Shown: positions 16,328 through 24,154 of the stretch, one piece after another
How positions within the stretch are numbered: the stretch's first letter is position 1
Layout: each line of letters starts with the position of its first letter
Assembly: GCA_049291875.1 (NCBI GenBank)
Contig: JBATQE010000003.1
Coordinates: 31,894 to 95,893 of the forward strand
DNA length: 64,000 nt
DNA from: CTSOIL-112 sp049291875
GTDB lineage: Bacteria; Pseudomonadota; Gammaproteobacteria; Burkholderiales; Burkholderiaceae
Direction of reading: 5' to 3'
The notes under the pieces: model-generated
What the model was told of the DNA's origin: nothing
Databases searched by the model: none
The model's input: the letters and a program-made list of their open reading frames with translations, nothing else
Made by a program: the position numbers and the translations under genes

Positions 16328-17344
16328 ATGTCCTATCCACTCCTTCGCTCTATCTTGTTCCAAATGGATGCCGAACGCGCGCATCACCTCTCATTCAAAC
16401 TCGCGCACACGGCGCACCGATTCGGGCTTTTACCCAAAATTCAGGCCAACAGCCAACCGCATTCCTTGATGGGCTTGACCTTCCCCAACCGCGTCGGTCT
16501 GGCTGCCGGATTGGACAAAAATGGCGAGCACATCGATGTACTCGCCACGATGGGCTTTGGCTTTATCGAAATCGGCACCATCACCCCGCGCCCGCAGGAG
16601 GGTAACCCCAAACCGCGGCTGTTTCGCATTCCCGAAAAGCAAGCAATCATCAACCGCATGGGATTTAATAACCAAGGCGTAGACGCCCTGCTGGCCAACG
16701 TCGCACGCAGCCAATTTGTCCAAAACGGCGGCATCCTCGGCATCAATATTGGCAAAAATGCCACCACGCCGATCGAAAATGCCACTGACGACTACCTCTC
16801 GGCGCTGAGCAGCGTCTACCCGCATGCCAGCTACGTCACCGTCAACATTTCCTCGCCGAATACCAAAAATCTGCGCGATTTGCAGCAAGAAGACGCACTT
16901 GACCAACTGCTACGCGCACTCAAAGCGCGCCAAACGGAATTGGCCGACGCACACGGACGCTACGTCCCGATGACCCTCAAAATCGCCCCTGATTTGGATG
17001 AAACGCAAATTCACGCGATTGCCGATTTGCTCAAACTGCACCGCTTTGACGCCGTGATTGCCACCAACACCACATTGGACAAAAGCAGCACCGAACATTT
17101 ACCGAATGGCAACGAAACCGGCGGTCTGTCCGGCGCACCGGTGCGTGAAAAATCCACCGCCGTGATTCGTGCACTGCATGGACTGCTCAATAACGAAGTA
17201 CCGATCATCGGTGTTGGCGGCATCTTGAACGGCCAAGATGCACAAGAAAAAATCAACGCCGGCGCGCAATTGGTTCAGCTCTACAGCGGCCTCGTGTATC
17301 GAGGACCGGAACTGGTACGCGAGTGCGTGCAGGCGCTACGCTAA
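16328..17344 (+). CDS. pyrD: Dihydroorotate dehydrogenase (quinone), class 2
   Basis: PyrD oxidises dihydroorotate to orotate in pyrimidine synthesis and passes electrons to quinone at the membrane. The 338-residue protein has the class 2 N-terminal membrane-association helix (FQMDAERAHHLSFKLAH). Next are the FMN-binding core NRVGLAAGLDKNGEHID, GFIEIGTITPRPQEGN, NRMGFNNQG, the catalytic-serine segment VNISSPNTKNLR, and TNTTLDK and GVGGI near the end. A longer frame from 16184 overlaps bpt and is not supported. It is the last gene before a strong terminator. Confidence 0.96.
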   Translation: MSYPLLRSILFQMDAERAHHLSFKLAHTAHRFGLLPKIQANSQPHSLMGLTFPNRVGLAAGLDKNGEHIDVLATMGFGFIEIGTITPRPQEGNPKPRLFRIPEKQAIINRMGFNNQGVDALLANVARSQFVQNGGILGINIGKNATTPIENATDDYLSALSSVYPHASYVTVNISSPNTKNLRDLQQEDALDQLLRALKARQTELADAHGRYVPMTLKIAPDLDETQIHAIADLLKLHRFDAVIATNTTLDKSSTEHLPNGNETGGLSGAPVREKSTAVIRALHGLLNNEVPIIGVGGILNGQDAQEKINAGAQLVQLYSGLVYRGPELVRECVQALR

Positions 17345-17370
17345 AGCCTAAAGCAGCACCCTCTCCATCA

Positions 17371-17406
17371 AAAAGCGGCTGAATATACATTTCAGCCGCT
17401 TTTTTA
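17371..17406 (+). terminator. Intrinsic terminator after pyrD
   Basis: AAGCGGCTGAA (17373-17383) pairs with TTCAGCCGCTT (17391-17401), followed by a T-run. Strong 11-bp stem. Confidence 0.9.
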
Positions 17407-17413
17407 ACTCTAA

Positions 17414-17476
17414 TTGACACCATGTCAACCAAAAACACCCTCATCCCTTAATTATTCACAATGATGTCATATCATT
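17414..17476. promoter_or_regulatory. Two short dyads upstream of the 35-residue ORF
   Basis: TTGAC/GTCAA around five bases (17414-17428) and AATGAT/ATCATT around five bases (17460-17476). Both are perfect and spaced about 46 bases centre to centre. They could be operator sites for the small gene at 17550. A TATATT box at 17520-17525 is the best -10 candidate, with no good -35 partner. Confidence 0.35.
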
Positions 17477-17549
17477 GCCTTAATCTGTGCGCGTCAGATC
17501 AACAAAAATCCGACAAAACTATATTGCAACACCATAAAAGGAGGACAAA

Positions 17550-17657
17550 ATGCAACGCAGATTCGTTCAACGAAACCTACAAGCTCAGGCACAAAACCGC
17601 ATTCGCATCATGCACATGCTGCAAAAACAGCAAGCGCAACAAAAAGCAGCGGCTTAA
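17550..17657 (+). CDS. 35-residue Gln/Arg-rich small protein, unknown
   Basis: I do not recognise this protein. It starts MQRRFVQRNLQAQAQNRIRI and ends QQAQQKAAA, with 35 residues. It has eleven Gln, is strongly basic (Arg and Lys, no Asp or Glu) and should form one amphipathic helix. The case for a real gene is the perfect ribosome-binding site AAAGGAGG, five bases before the ATG, together with its own terminator and its place between pyrD's terminator and msrB. The composition would suit RNA or protein binding, but that is a guess. It is too short for usual gene-calling cut-offs. Confidence 0.6.
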   Translation: MQRRFVQRNLQAQAQNRIRIMHMLQKQQAQQKAAA

Positions 17658-17675
17658 CACCTGATTACAACCACA

Positions 17676-17731
17676 GCGGTCAAAAACCGCACCTAATAAA
17701 ACAGCCGCATCATCGATGCGGCTTTTGTTTT
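17676..17731. terminator. Hairpin plus bidirectional terminator between small ORF and msrB
   Basis: A minor hairpin GCGGT/ACCGC (17676-17690) is followed by AGCCGCATC (17703-17711) pairing with GATGCGGCT (17715-17723) and a T-rich tail. It ends the small gene and also faces the end of msrB on the minus strand. Confidence 0.82.
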
Positions 17732-18116
17732 ACGATTCATCGTGGCTCGGCTCGAATTTCAACGCAACCCCGTTGATACAATAACGCAAGCCCGTGGTCT
17801 GTGGCGGCCCATCGGGAAACACATGCCCCAAATGCGCGCCGCAATTGTGACACACCACCTCGGTGCGAATCATGCCATGCGACGTATCGCGATGCTCCGC
17901 CACCGCCGATTCCGCCACCGGCGCATCAAAGCTCGGCCAACCGCAACCCGCATTGAACTGACGCTCAGACTCAAACAAACGCGCATCACACACCACGCAA
18001 TGATACGCGCCATCGTGCCAACTCTCGGCAAATTCGCTGGTAAATGGCCGCTCAGTGCCCTTCTCCTGCGTCACCTGATACGCCAAAGGCGACAAACGTT
18101 GTTTCAAATCATCCAT
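17730..18116 (-). CDS. msrB: Peptide-methionine (R)-S-oxide reductase
   Basis: MsrB reduces the R form of methionine sulfoxide in oxidised proteins, using thioredoxin. The 128-residue protein has both zinc CxxC pairs (Cys40/Cys43 and Cys89/Cys92), the GCGWPSF block, and the catalytic cysteine Cys113 in LRYCINGVAL. A TTG-initiated frame six codons longer overlaps the pdxH stop, but the ATG at 18116 has AGGGA at the right distance. It follows pdxH by 14 bases and is likely co-transcribed with it. Confidence 0.95.
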   Translation of the reverse strand: MDDLKQRLSPLAYQVTQEKGTERPFTSEFAESWHDGAYHCVVCDARLFESERQFNAGCGWPSFDAPVAESAVAEHRDTSHGMIRTEVVCHNCGAHLGHVFPDGPPQTTGLRYCINGVALKFEPSHDES

Positions 18117-18130
18117 GCTATTTCCCTTGC

Positions 18131-18769
18131 TCAAGGCGCTAAACGCTCACGCACCCAAATACCATCTTCCAAACGATAGCTCAAACGATCATGCAAGCGG
18201 CTTTTACGCCCCTGCCAAAACTCCCAACGGTCGGGGATCAAGCGATAGCCACCCCAATGCGGCGGACGCGGTGGATTCAACATAAACTTCGCACCATACT
18301 TCGCCGCCTCCGCGACCAACCATGCACGCCCCGAAATCGGCTGGCTTTGCGGGCTAGCCCACGCACCGATGCGGCTGTCCAGCGGGCGGCTGTTGAAATA
18401 CGCATCGCTCTCCGCATCAGACACCTTCTCCACGCGCCCCTCAATGCGCACCACGCGCTCCAACTCCACCCAATGAAACTGCAAAGCTGCGAACGGATGC
18501 TCTGCCAGCTCCTGCCCTTTGCGGCTCAGATAATTCGTGTACCACACGATACCGCGCGCATCAAAATCCTTGATCAGCACAATACGCGAACTCGGACGAC
18601 CATCCGCACCCACCGTCGCCACCGTCATCGCATTTGGCTCCAGAACCTCGCTGTGCAAAGCCTCGTTAAACCACTGCTCAAACTGCACCATCGGATCGGC
18701 GTGCGACGCATCCTCCGACAACTCGGCGCGCTCATAACTTTTACGGATTTGGGAAATATCTTTACTCAT
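18131..18769 (-). CDS. pdxH: Pyridoxamine 5'-phosphate oxidase
   Basis: PdxH oxidises pyridoxine or pyridoxamine 5'-phosphate to PLP with FMN. The 212-residue length is standard. Family blocks are present: PNAMTVATVGADGRPSSRIV, the FMN-binding LIKDFDARGIVWYTNYLSRK, FHWVELERVVRIEG, SRIGAWASPQSQPI and the C-terminal WEFWQGRKSRLHDR..YR. The frame extends upstream through the VOC gene, but the ATG at 18769 gives the family N-terminus MSKDISQIRKSYE. It overlaps the end of the VOC gene by eight bases. Confidence 0.95.
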   Translation of the reverse strand: MSKDISQIRKSYERAELSEDASHADPMVQFEQWFNEALHSEVLEPNAMTVATVGADGRPSSRIVLIKDFDARGIVWYTNYLSRKGQELAEHPFAALQFHWVELERVVRIEGRVEKVSDAESDAYFNSRPLDSRIGAWASPQSQPISGRAWLVAEAAKYGAKFMLNPPRPPHWGGYRLIPDRWEFWQGRKSRLHDRLSYRLEDGIWVRERLAP

Positions 18770-19151
18770 GACAAACCACACATAATTTATTACCCTCCGG
18801 ATCGCGGAAATACGCCCCATAATAATGCGCATGATACTCGGGACGCACACCCGGCGCACCATCGCAAGTGCCACCCAAACTCAATGCCAAAGCATACGCC
18901 TCATCCACCTTTGCTCGCGCGTTCACCATAAAAGCCACCATTTGCCCATTACCCACCGCGTGCGCTTGCTGATTATACGGCGAACCGATTAAAAACAACG
19001 GACGCGCCTGCTCCGCGCTCGTTTGCCAACCCGCCCACGGACGTGAATGCTCACAAAAACGCAGCGGATGATCCAAACAATCCATCAACAGCTGATAAAA
19101 ATGCAAAGCACGCTCAAAGTCCGATACGCCTACAAACACATGTGAAAACAT
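18762..19151 (-). CDS. VOC family protein (glyoxalase/bleomycin resistance fold)
   Basis: A 129-residue single-module vicinal-oxygen-chelate protein. It starts FSHVFVGVSDFERALHFYQ, has a second half beginning MVAFMVNARAKVDEAYALAL, and ends HYYGAYFRDPEGNKLCVVCHE. Metal ligands are likely His4 and the Glu of DPEGNK. The substrate is unknown. The gene overlaps pdxH by eight bases and is probably its operon partner. The next upstream gene, a DUF998 membrane protein, is more A+T-rich. Confidence 0.85.
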   Translation of the reverse strand: MFSHVFVGVSDFERALHFYQLLMDCLDHPLRFCEHSRPWAGWQTSAEQARPLFLIGSPYNQQAHAVGNGQMVAFMVNARAKVDEAYALALSLGGTCDGAPGVRPEYHAHYYGAYFRDPEGNKLCVVCHE

Positions 19152-19179
19152 TAAAAATATCCAGTCTGTGTGTTATGTT

Positions 19180-19782
19180 TTACTTAAGCAAAAACCATAT
19201 ATTTGCCAAAACAAACCATAATAACGTCGATAATAAAAAAACTCGTTCAAAAATACCAAAAATCATTTTTAAAGGTTTGATCATCGCAAAAATAACCCCG
19301 ATTAAGGAAAATTTTGCTGTATTTTTCAAGATACTTAAACCTGCTAATAACCAGTCAGAATCCGAGGTCATCAAAGGTGTTGCATTCGTGATTACCGTAT
19401 ACATAGCCGCAAATGAAACAATCGCAAAGAGCAGATGCCATTTCCCCTCGGCTGAACTATGTGCAAAACTATCTACTTGTATATCTGTTTTAAAGCCAAT
19501 TACGCCAATGCGCAATATAGGCAGCAATACCATACCGATCAGAACCTCATTAGGAAATACCGGCGAATGACTCATTAAAAACGATACTGCCAAACAAGCC
19601 GCCGCCACCGTTCCACAATAACCATAACGGCGAAAAAATACAGCCGTCTTACCCACACCATAATTACTCACAGGATCACAAATAATCGACACCGATGAAT
19701 CAAGCGTATGCACCCGAAAAAACATCAACAGCGCAGTAAGATAAAACAATATCGAAAGAACTGAAAACACTTGAACGATCAT
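19180..19782 (-). CDS. DUF998-like integral membrane protein
   Basis: A 200-residue protein with about six hydrophobic segments. It starts MIVQVFSVLSILFYLTALLM and ends in a hydrophobic stretch with LLK. The layout and the segment DPVSNYGVG after the first membrane helix fit the DUF998 family, whose function is not known. A TTG start at 19815 is possible, but the ATG at 19782 is preceded by a G-run that suits a ribosome-binding site. Base composition is clearly A+T-richer than its neighbours, with many AAA and ATT codons, suggesting later acquisition. Confidence 0.7.
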   Translation of the reverse strand: MIVQVFSVLSILFYLTALLMFFRVHTLDSSVSIICDPVSNYGVGKTAVFFRRYGYCGTVAAACLAVSFLMSHSPVFPNEVLIGMVLLPILRIGVIGFKTDIQVDSFAHSSAEGKWHLLFAIVSFAAMYTVITNATPLMTSDSDWLLAGLSILKNTAKFSLIGVIFAMIKPLKMIFGIFERVFLLSTLLWFVLANIWFLLK

Positions 19783-19936
19783 CTCAAACCCCCAGTCAAT
19801 CTTTTTTCCGAACAATGCATTTTCCTACTGCTTTGTTGCGGTTTTGTTCTCAACATCTGTACGATGCTACGTTGATCGCACCTACCACCCACCGATAATC
19901 TACACCGTTCAATACGAAGCTCGATCATTCGTCGCT

Positions 19937-20046
19937 GTAACGCCAATGAACGCGGTCGCTTCATCGGTCGGTTTGCTGTCTGAGCGTTTGCTTGCAAACG
20001 CGAGTTTCAAACCGACCTGACCAAAGCGTTCATTGCTTTGCGTTAC
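19937..20046. repeat. 110-bp nested inverted repeat
   Basis: Four nested arm pairs share one centre: GTAACGC (19937) with GCGTTAC (20040), CAATGAACGC (19944) with GCGTTCATTG (20026), GGTCGGTTTG (19966) with CAAACCGACC (20008), and GCGTTTGC (19984) with GCAAACGC (19994). Together they form one long stem with small internal loops and a TT tip. No coding frame fits. This is most of the 390-base gap between the DUF998 and DinB genes. It could be a structured RNA, a miniature mobile element or a REP-type palindrome pair. Confidence 0.75.
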
Positions 20047-20052
20047 CGCGAA

Positions 20053-20165
20053 CTTGACCTTTTTGGTTACTTTTTAGGTCAAGCTAAAAAGTAACCGCCT
20101 CGCGGCGGAGAGCGAAATACTTAATAAACATTCCTAAACCCGCGATTCGCTACGCTCATGGCGGG
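20053..20165. repeat. Overlapping, mutually exclusive hairpins next to the nested repeat
   Basis: CTTGACCT (20053-20060) can pair with AGGTCAAG (20076-20083). GGTTACTTTTT (20065-20075) can pair with AAAAAGTAACC (20086-20096). The two stems interlock, so only one can form at a time. Next is CCGCC/GGCGG (20095-20108), then CCCGC/GCGGG (20139-20165). The arrangement resembles an attenuator, but no gene on the plus strand follows. Confidence 0.6.
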
Positions 20166-20172
20166 CTACGCG

Positions 20173-20661
20173 CTACACATCTTTTAAAAACACAGGCATA
20201 TCTGTGGTTGGCGGTGACACGTTCATGTGATACAACATATCCGCCACATGCCCGCGATGATAAGTCGCATGATTGACCACATGCAGAATCATATCGCCTC
20301 GCGTCATCTCTCCCTGACCGCCACCAATGAACTCAAATATCACATTTTCAGTCAATTGTTCCGAAGTAATTGTGTTCGCATAATCCATAAACCATTGGTT
20401 CATGGCTTTTTGCTGTGTGAACAACACTTCAATACTCGGATGTTGCTCAGGATTACGGCTATTCAATCCGTGAGGTATTCCCAGCAAGTGACTCTGCCAA
20501 ACATAATCCATCAAATACACATGGTTCAGAGTACGAATTAAGTTACCAAAAACAATCGGTTGTGGCTGAATGAGCTGCTCATGTGTCAAAGTTAAAACCT
20601 TGGTAAACAGCAACTCATCCGCCCATGCTTTGTATCGCGTTAAGGTTTGATAAACGCCCAT
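20173..20661 (-). CDS. DinB family protein
   Basis: A 162-residue four-helix-bundle protein of the DinB/YfiT group, often metal-dependent thiol transferases or stress proteins. The likely metal triad is His47 (in LNHVYLMDYVW) plus His131 and His135 (in HVVNHATYHRGH). The substrate is unknown. The gene starts six bases after the aminotransferase stop region on the same strand, so it is likely downstream in the same transcript. Its codon use is A+T-richer than that of the aminotransferase. A structured non-coding region follows it. Confidence 0.85.
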   Translation of the reverse strand: MGVYQTLTRYKAWADELLFTKVLTLTHEQLIQPQPIVFGNLIRTLNHVYLMDYVWQSHLLGIPHGLNSRNPEQHPSIEVLFTQQKAMNQWFMDYANTITSEQLTENVIFEFIGGGQGEMTRGDMILHVVNHATYHRGHVADMLYHMNVSPPTTDMPVFLKDV

Positions 20662-20667
20662 GCCCGA

Positions 20668-21840
20668 TTACCCACCAAAAACTTCCCCTAACACCTTCAC
20701 CCCCGCACGAATCTTCTCTTCCGGCACAGTGACGAACGCGAGTCGCAGGGTATTGCGCACCGGTTCGTTGGCATAGAACGGTGTGCCCGGCACGTAGGCG
20801 ATATTGCGCTCCAGTGCTTTTTTCAGCATTTCCTCAGCATCCATGCCTTCCGGCAATTCGAGCCAGAGGAACATCCCACCCGCCGGTTGATTCCATTTCA
20901 CGCCCGCCGGCATGTGTTCGTCCAGCGCGCTGAGCATGGCTTGCGCCTGCGTGTGGTACATGCTGCGAATGGTCGGGATGTGTTCGTTGAGGAAACCGTC
21001 TTTGACCACTTCGTACACGGCGCGTTGGGTCAGTGTGGCGGTGTGTAGGTCGGTCGCTTGTTTGACCTGTTCAAATTTGCGCGCGATTTCTTCGGGTGCA
21101 ACGATGTAGCCCAGACGCAGCCCCGGCGCGAGGATTTTGGAGAATGAGCCCATCTGGATCACGCGTTCAGGCATGCGTGAGAGTAGTGATGGCGGTGGCG
21201 CGCTGGTGTACCACAATTCGCCATATGGATCGTCTTCGATCACCAACAGATTGAGTTCGCGCGCTTTGGCAACGAGCGCTTGACGACGCGCTTCGGTCAT
21301 CAGGCGGCCGGTCGGGTTTTGGAAATTGGGCAAGGCGTAGAGGAATTTCGCGCCCTGTGCATGCTCGGCGGTGATTTGCTCGGCATCCAATCCGTCTTCA
21401 TCCGACGGCAAGGAGACGTATTTCGGGAAAAACAGATCAAATGCTTGCAAGGCACCGAGGTAGGTTGGTGCTTCGACCAGAACTTTATCGCCTTCGTTGA
21501 TGAATACTTTGCCAATCAAATCCAGCGCCTGCTGGGAGCCGGACACGATGATGACTTGTTCGGGTTTGATGGCTGTGCCACTTTTGGATTTTTCCACCGC
21601 GACCCATTCGCGCAGGGGCGCGTAGCCGTCGGTGGTGGAGTATTGCAAGGCGGCTTGCGGTGTTTCAGCCAATACTTTTTCAAATGCTTTTTTCAATTGC
21701 GCCACGGGAAAGCTGGCATCCGAGGGCAAGCCACCTGCAAAGGAGATGACTTCGGGGCGTGCGGTGACTTTGAGAATTTCACGAATCACGGAGCTTTTGA
21801 TGGCAGTGGCACGGCTTGAAAAGAGGTTTTGAAATGACAT
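20668..21840 (-). CDS. PLP-dependent aminotransferase, class I/II (2-aminoadipate/aromatic type)
   Basis: A 390-residue fold-type I aminotransferase of the group related to LysN and to MocR C-terminal domains. The N-terminal part has the substrate loop VISFAGGLPSDASFPV. The PLP lysine is Lys235 in SFSKILAPGLRLGY, with the aspartate in VIEDDPYGELWY and the asparagine in LPNFQNPTG. The exact amino acid substrate cannot be told; leucine, aromatic amino acids and 2-aminoadipate are all used by relatives. A palindrome CGGTAC/GTACCG lies about 70 bases upstream of the start. Confidence 0.9.
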   Translation of the reverse strand: MSFQNLFSSRATAIKSSVIREILKVTARPEVISFAGGLPSDASFPVAQLKKAFEKVLAETPQAALQYSTTDGYAPLREWVAVEKSKSGTAIKPEQVIIVSGSQQALDLIGKVFINEGDKVLVEAPTYLGALQAFDLFFPKYVSLPSDEDGLDAEQITAEHAQGAKFLYALPNFQNPTGRLMTEARRQALVAKARELNLLVIEDDPYGELWYTSAPPPSLLSRMPERVIQMGSFSKILAPGLRLGYIVAPEEIARKFEQVKQATDLHTATLTQRAVYEVVKDGFLNEHIPTIRSMYHTQAQAMLSALDEHMPAGVKWNQPAGGMFLWLELPEGMDAEEMLKKALERNIAYVPGTPFYANEPVRNTLRLAFVTVPEEKIRAGVKVLGEVFGG

Positions 21841-21911
21841 GATGTGACCTTTGGTTTGCTGAGGTTGAGTTTATGATAGTGTGGTAGTGGTATTACTTTA
21901 ATGCATAAAAA

Positions 21912-21924
21912 CGGTACAGTACCG
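21912..21924. promoter_or_regulatory. Palindrome upstream of the aminotransferase
   Basis: CGGTAC-A-GTACCG, a perfect 6-bp dyad around one base, 72 bases before the aminotransferase start. It may be an operator. GntR/MocR-type regulators, which often control such aminotransferases, bind short dyads like this, but no regulator gene is adjacent. Confidence 0.4.
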
Positions 21925-22032
21925 ATACAATTTTAAAAACACAGCGCAAACTGTATTGTTTTGCGCGACGGTACGGCTATCGCGGCTATTGGCTGTCTTT
22001 TGCCTGCCGATCAGAGGCGGCGTGACAGTGTC

Positions 22033-23511
22033 TTAAAACAATTTACGTCCGTCTCCGTTGGCCGCGCCGACTTCATCATCCGTAGCGTCAGACGCATCGT
22101 CATCCACCAAGCCCAGCAGTTTCGCTGCGCTGTCGTGCTCGATTTGCTCCACTTTGCTCAGGGCGCGGTTCATCTGCCGCGTGCGTACCTGCGCACTGTC
22201 GATCTCTTTGGCGGCTTTTTCGAGGCGGTCTTTGGTTTTGGCCAGTACGTCGCCGAATTTACCAAACTCGGTTTTGACCGCGCCGAGCACTTGCCAGACT
22301 TCAGAGGCGCGTTTTTCCATCGCCAGCGTGCGGAATCCCATGTGCAGGCTATTGAGCAATGCGGTCAGCGTCGTCGGCCCCGCGACTACGATGCGGTATT
22401 CGCGTTGTAATTGGTCGAGCAGTCCGGCTTCGCGCGCGACCTCGGCGTACAGCCCTTCGGTCGGCAGGAACATCACGGCGAAATCGGTGGTGTACGGCGG
22501 CGCGACGTATTTTTCGTTGATGGTTTTGGCTTCTAATTTAATCTGGCGGAACAAATCCGCGCGCGCTTTGTCCAGCGCGACTGCGTCGGCCAAGTCCTGC
22601 GCCTCTTGCATGCGCTCGTATTGCTCTTTCGGGAATTTGGCGTCAATCGGCAACCACACCACGTCGTCCAAGTTGTCGCCGCGCCCCGGCAGTTTGATGG
22701 CGAATTCAACCATTTCGTTGCTGTTTGGTACGGTTTTGACGTTCGCGGCGTAGCGATCCGGCGTAAAGACGTTCTCCAGTAAATTGGCCAACTGCATCTC
22801 GCCCCAAGTGCCGCGCGATTTGACGTTGGTCAGCACACGTTTGAGGTCACCCACGCCGACGGCGAGGTTTTGCATTTCGCCCAAGCCGCGATGCACCTGC
22901 TCCAGTCGATCGGACACTTGTTTGAACGATTCGCCCAAGCGCTGCTCCAGCGTGGCGTGCAATTTTTCGTCCACGGTCATGCGCATTTCTTCGAGTTTTT
23001 TGGCATTGTTTTGCTCGATGCTGGTCAGACGCTGTTCGATGTTTTCACGCATGTGGTTCATGCGCCGCTCAGTGGTGTCGTTGAGCTGTTGCAGTTGTTG
23101 CACCAATTGCGTGGTGGTCTGCGTGAGTTGCTTGAGCAAGGTTTCGCGCGCGTTTTGTGATTCAAGGCTTTGGTTTTCGCGCACGGCTTTGAGTTCGTCG
23201 CCCATCAAACTTTGAACACGAAACAGGTTTTGCCCCAGTTCCTCGCGCTGCTCGCGCGCCAGCACACTGGCGTGTTCGCGCATGGCGGCGGTTTGTTGAG
23301 CGCCGTGTTCGTGCGCTTTGTCAAAACCTGCGTCGAGGTCTTGTGCCAGTTGGCTCAATTGTTGTTGCGCGTGCTGTTGCAGCAGTTTTTGTTCCAACTG
23401 TTGCGCGCGCTGCTGCCCCGTTCGGGTGAATACGAACAGCAACAAAAGCAGCACCAAAGCAAGCAATACGATGCTGACGATCAATAAGGTACCGAGTAAA
23501 TTCACGTCCAT
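22033..23511 (-). CDS. rmuC: DNA recombination protein RmuC
   Basis: RmuC limits inversion between short inverted repeats and has a nuclease-like fold. The 492-residue protein has one N-terminal membrane segment (LLIVSIVLLALVLLLLLFVF), a long Gln/Glu-rich coiled coil to about residue 190, and the RmuC domain after it. Domain blocks include SRGTWGEMQLANLLENVF, FAIKLPG, WLPIDAKFPKEQYERM and APPYTTDFAVMFLPTEGLYAEV. The start is the ATG at 23511, which overlaps the stop of the truncated haemoglobin gene in TGATG; translational coupling is likely. The tail is acidic (DDASDATDDE). Confidence 0.95.
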   Translation of the reverse strand: MDVNLLGTLLIVSIVLLALVLLLLLFVFTRTGQQRAQQLEQKLLQQHAQQQLSQLAQDLDAGFDKAHEHGAQQTAAMREHASVLAREQREELGQNLFRVQSLMGDELKAVRENQSLESQNARETLLKQLTQTTTQLVQQLQQLNDTTERRMNHMRENIEQRLTSIEQNNAKKLEEMRMTVDEKLHATLEQRLGESFKQVSDRLEQVHRGLGEMQNLAVGVGDLKRVLTNVKSRGTWGEMQLANLLENVFTPDRYAANVKTVPNSNEMVEFAIKLPGRGDNLDDVVWLPIDAKFPKEQYERMQEAQDLADAVALDKARADLFRQIKLEAKTINEKYVAPPYTTDFAVMFLPTEGLYAEVAREAGLLDQLQREYRIVVAGPTTLTALLNSLHMGFRTLAMEKRASEVWQVLGAVKTEFGKFGDVLAKTKDRLEKAAKEIDSAQVRTRQMNRALSKVEQIEHDSAAKLLGLVDDDASDATDDEVGAANGDGRKLF

Positions 23512-24038
23512 CACGATTGCGCCTTCGGTGTGATTGCTACGCCATACTGCGCGGATAGCTGGGCGAATTTCGCGCTCAAATCAGGTGGTTTGACGCCCAT
23601 CATCGGCATTTGCGGTTCGCCCTCCACTGCGTCGGGCTGATTGCGCATCCATTCGGCGGTGTTATAAAACGAGTTGATGAGTTTTTGGAACAGCGCTTCG
23701 GCTACGTTGATTTCACGCATCGCCTGCGCCATGCACGCGACCCATTGATCGCGCTCGATTGCGCCGATTTTGAACGGCATGTGGCGCGCGCGCAGACGCG
23801 GATGGCCGTATTGTTCGATATACAGTTGTGGCCCGCCGAGCCAGCCGCTCAAAAACAGGAATAATTTCTCGCGCGTCATCGCCAAACTTTCATGATGCGT
23901 GGCGCGCAGATCGGCGTATTTCGGCTCGATTTCCATCAGGTCGTAAAAACGCTCCACCAGCTCGCGCACGCGCGACTCGCCGCCGAGCAATTCATACGGC
24001 GTAGCGGACGCATTTTTTGGATTTACAGCTTCAGTCAT
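23511..24038 (-). CDS. Group II truncated haemoglobin
   Basis: A 175-residue group II (TrHbO-type) globin. It has the glycine/RVRELVERFYDLM start of the fold (Tyr32 at B10), the pre-F helix QLYIEQYGHPRLRARHMPFK with proximal His86, and Trp99 in the G helix (RDQWV). These features fit oxygen or nitric oxide chemistry, possibly in nitrosative stress. The N-terminal 15 residues and the C-terminal 40, rich in Pro and Ala, are outside the core. The gene overlaps rmuC by one base. Confidence 0.92.
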   Translation of the reverse strand: MTEAVNPKNASATPYELLGGESRVRELVERFYDLMEIEPKYADLRATHHESLAMTREKLFLFLSGWLGGPQLYIEQYGHPRLRARHMPFKIGAIERDQWVACMAQAMREINVAEALFQKLINSFYNTAEWMRNQPDAVEGEPQMPMMGVKPPDLSAKFAQLSAQYGVAITPKAQS

Positions 24039-24154
24039 GGACAGGCTCTATTGTTTGCCCCGAATATGGGGGTTTTCATTTACGGATACTCGTGCGATTA
24101 TAACGCTTTGCACTGTCTTTGCGCGCATTGTCCATCCTTTGAAAGTCATTATTT

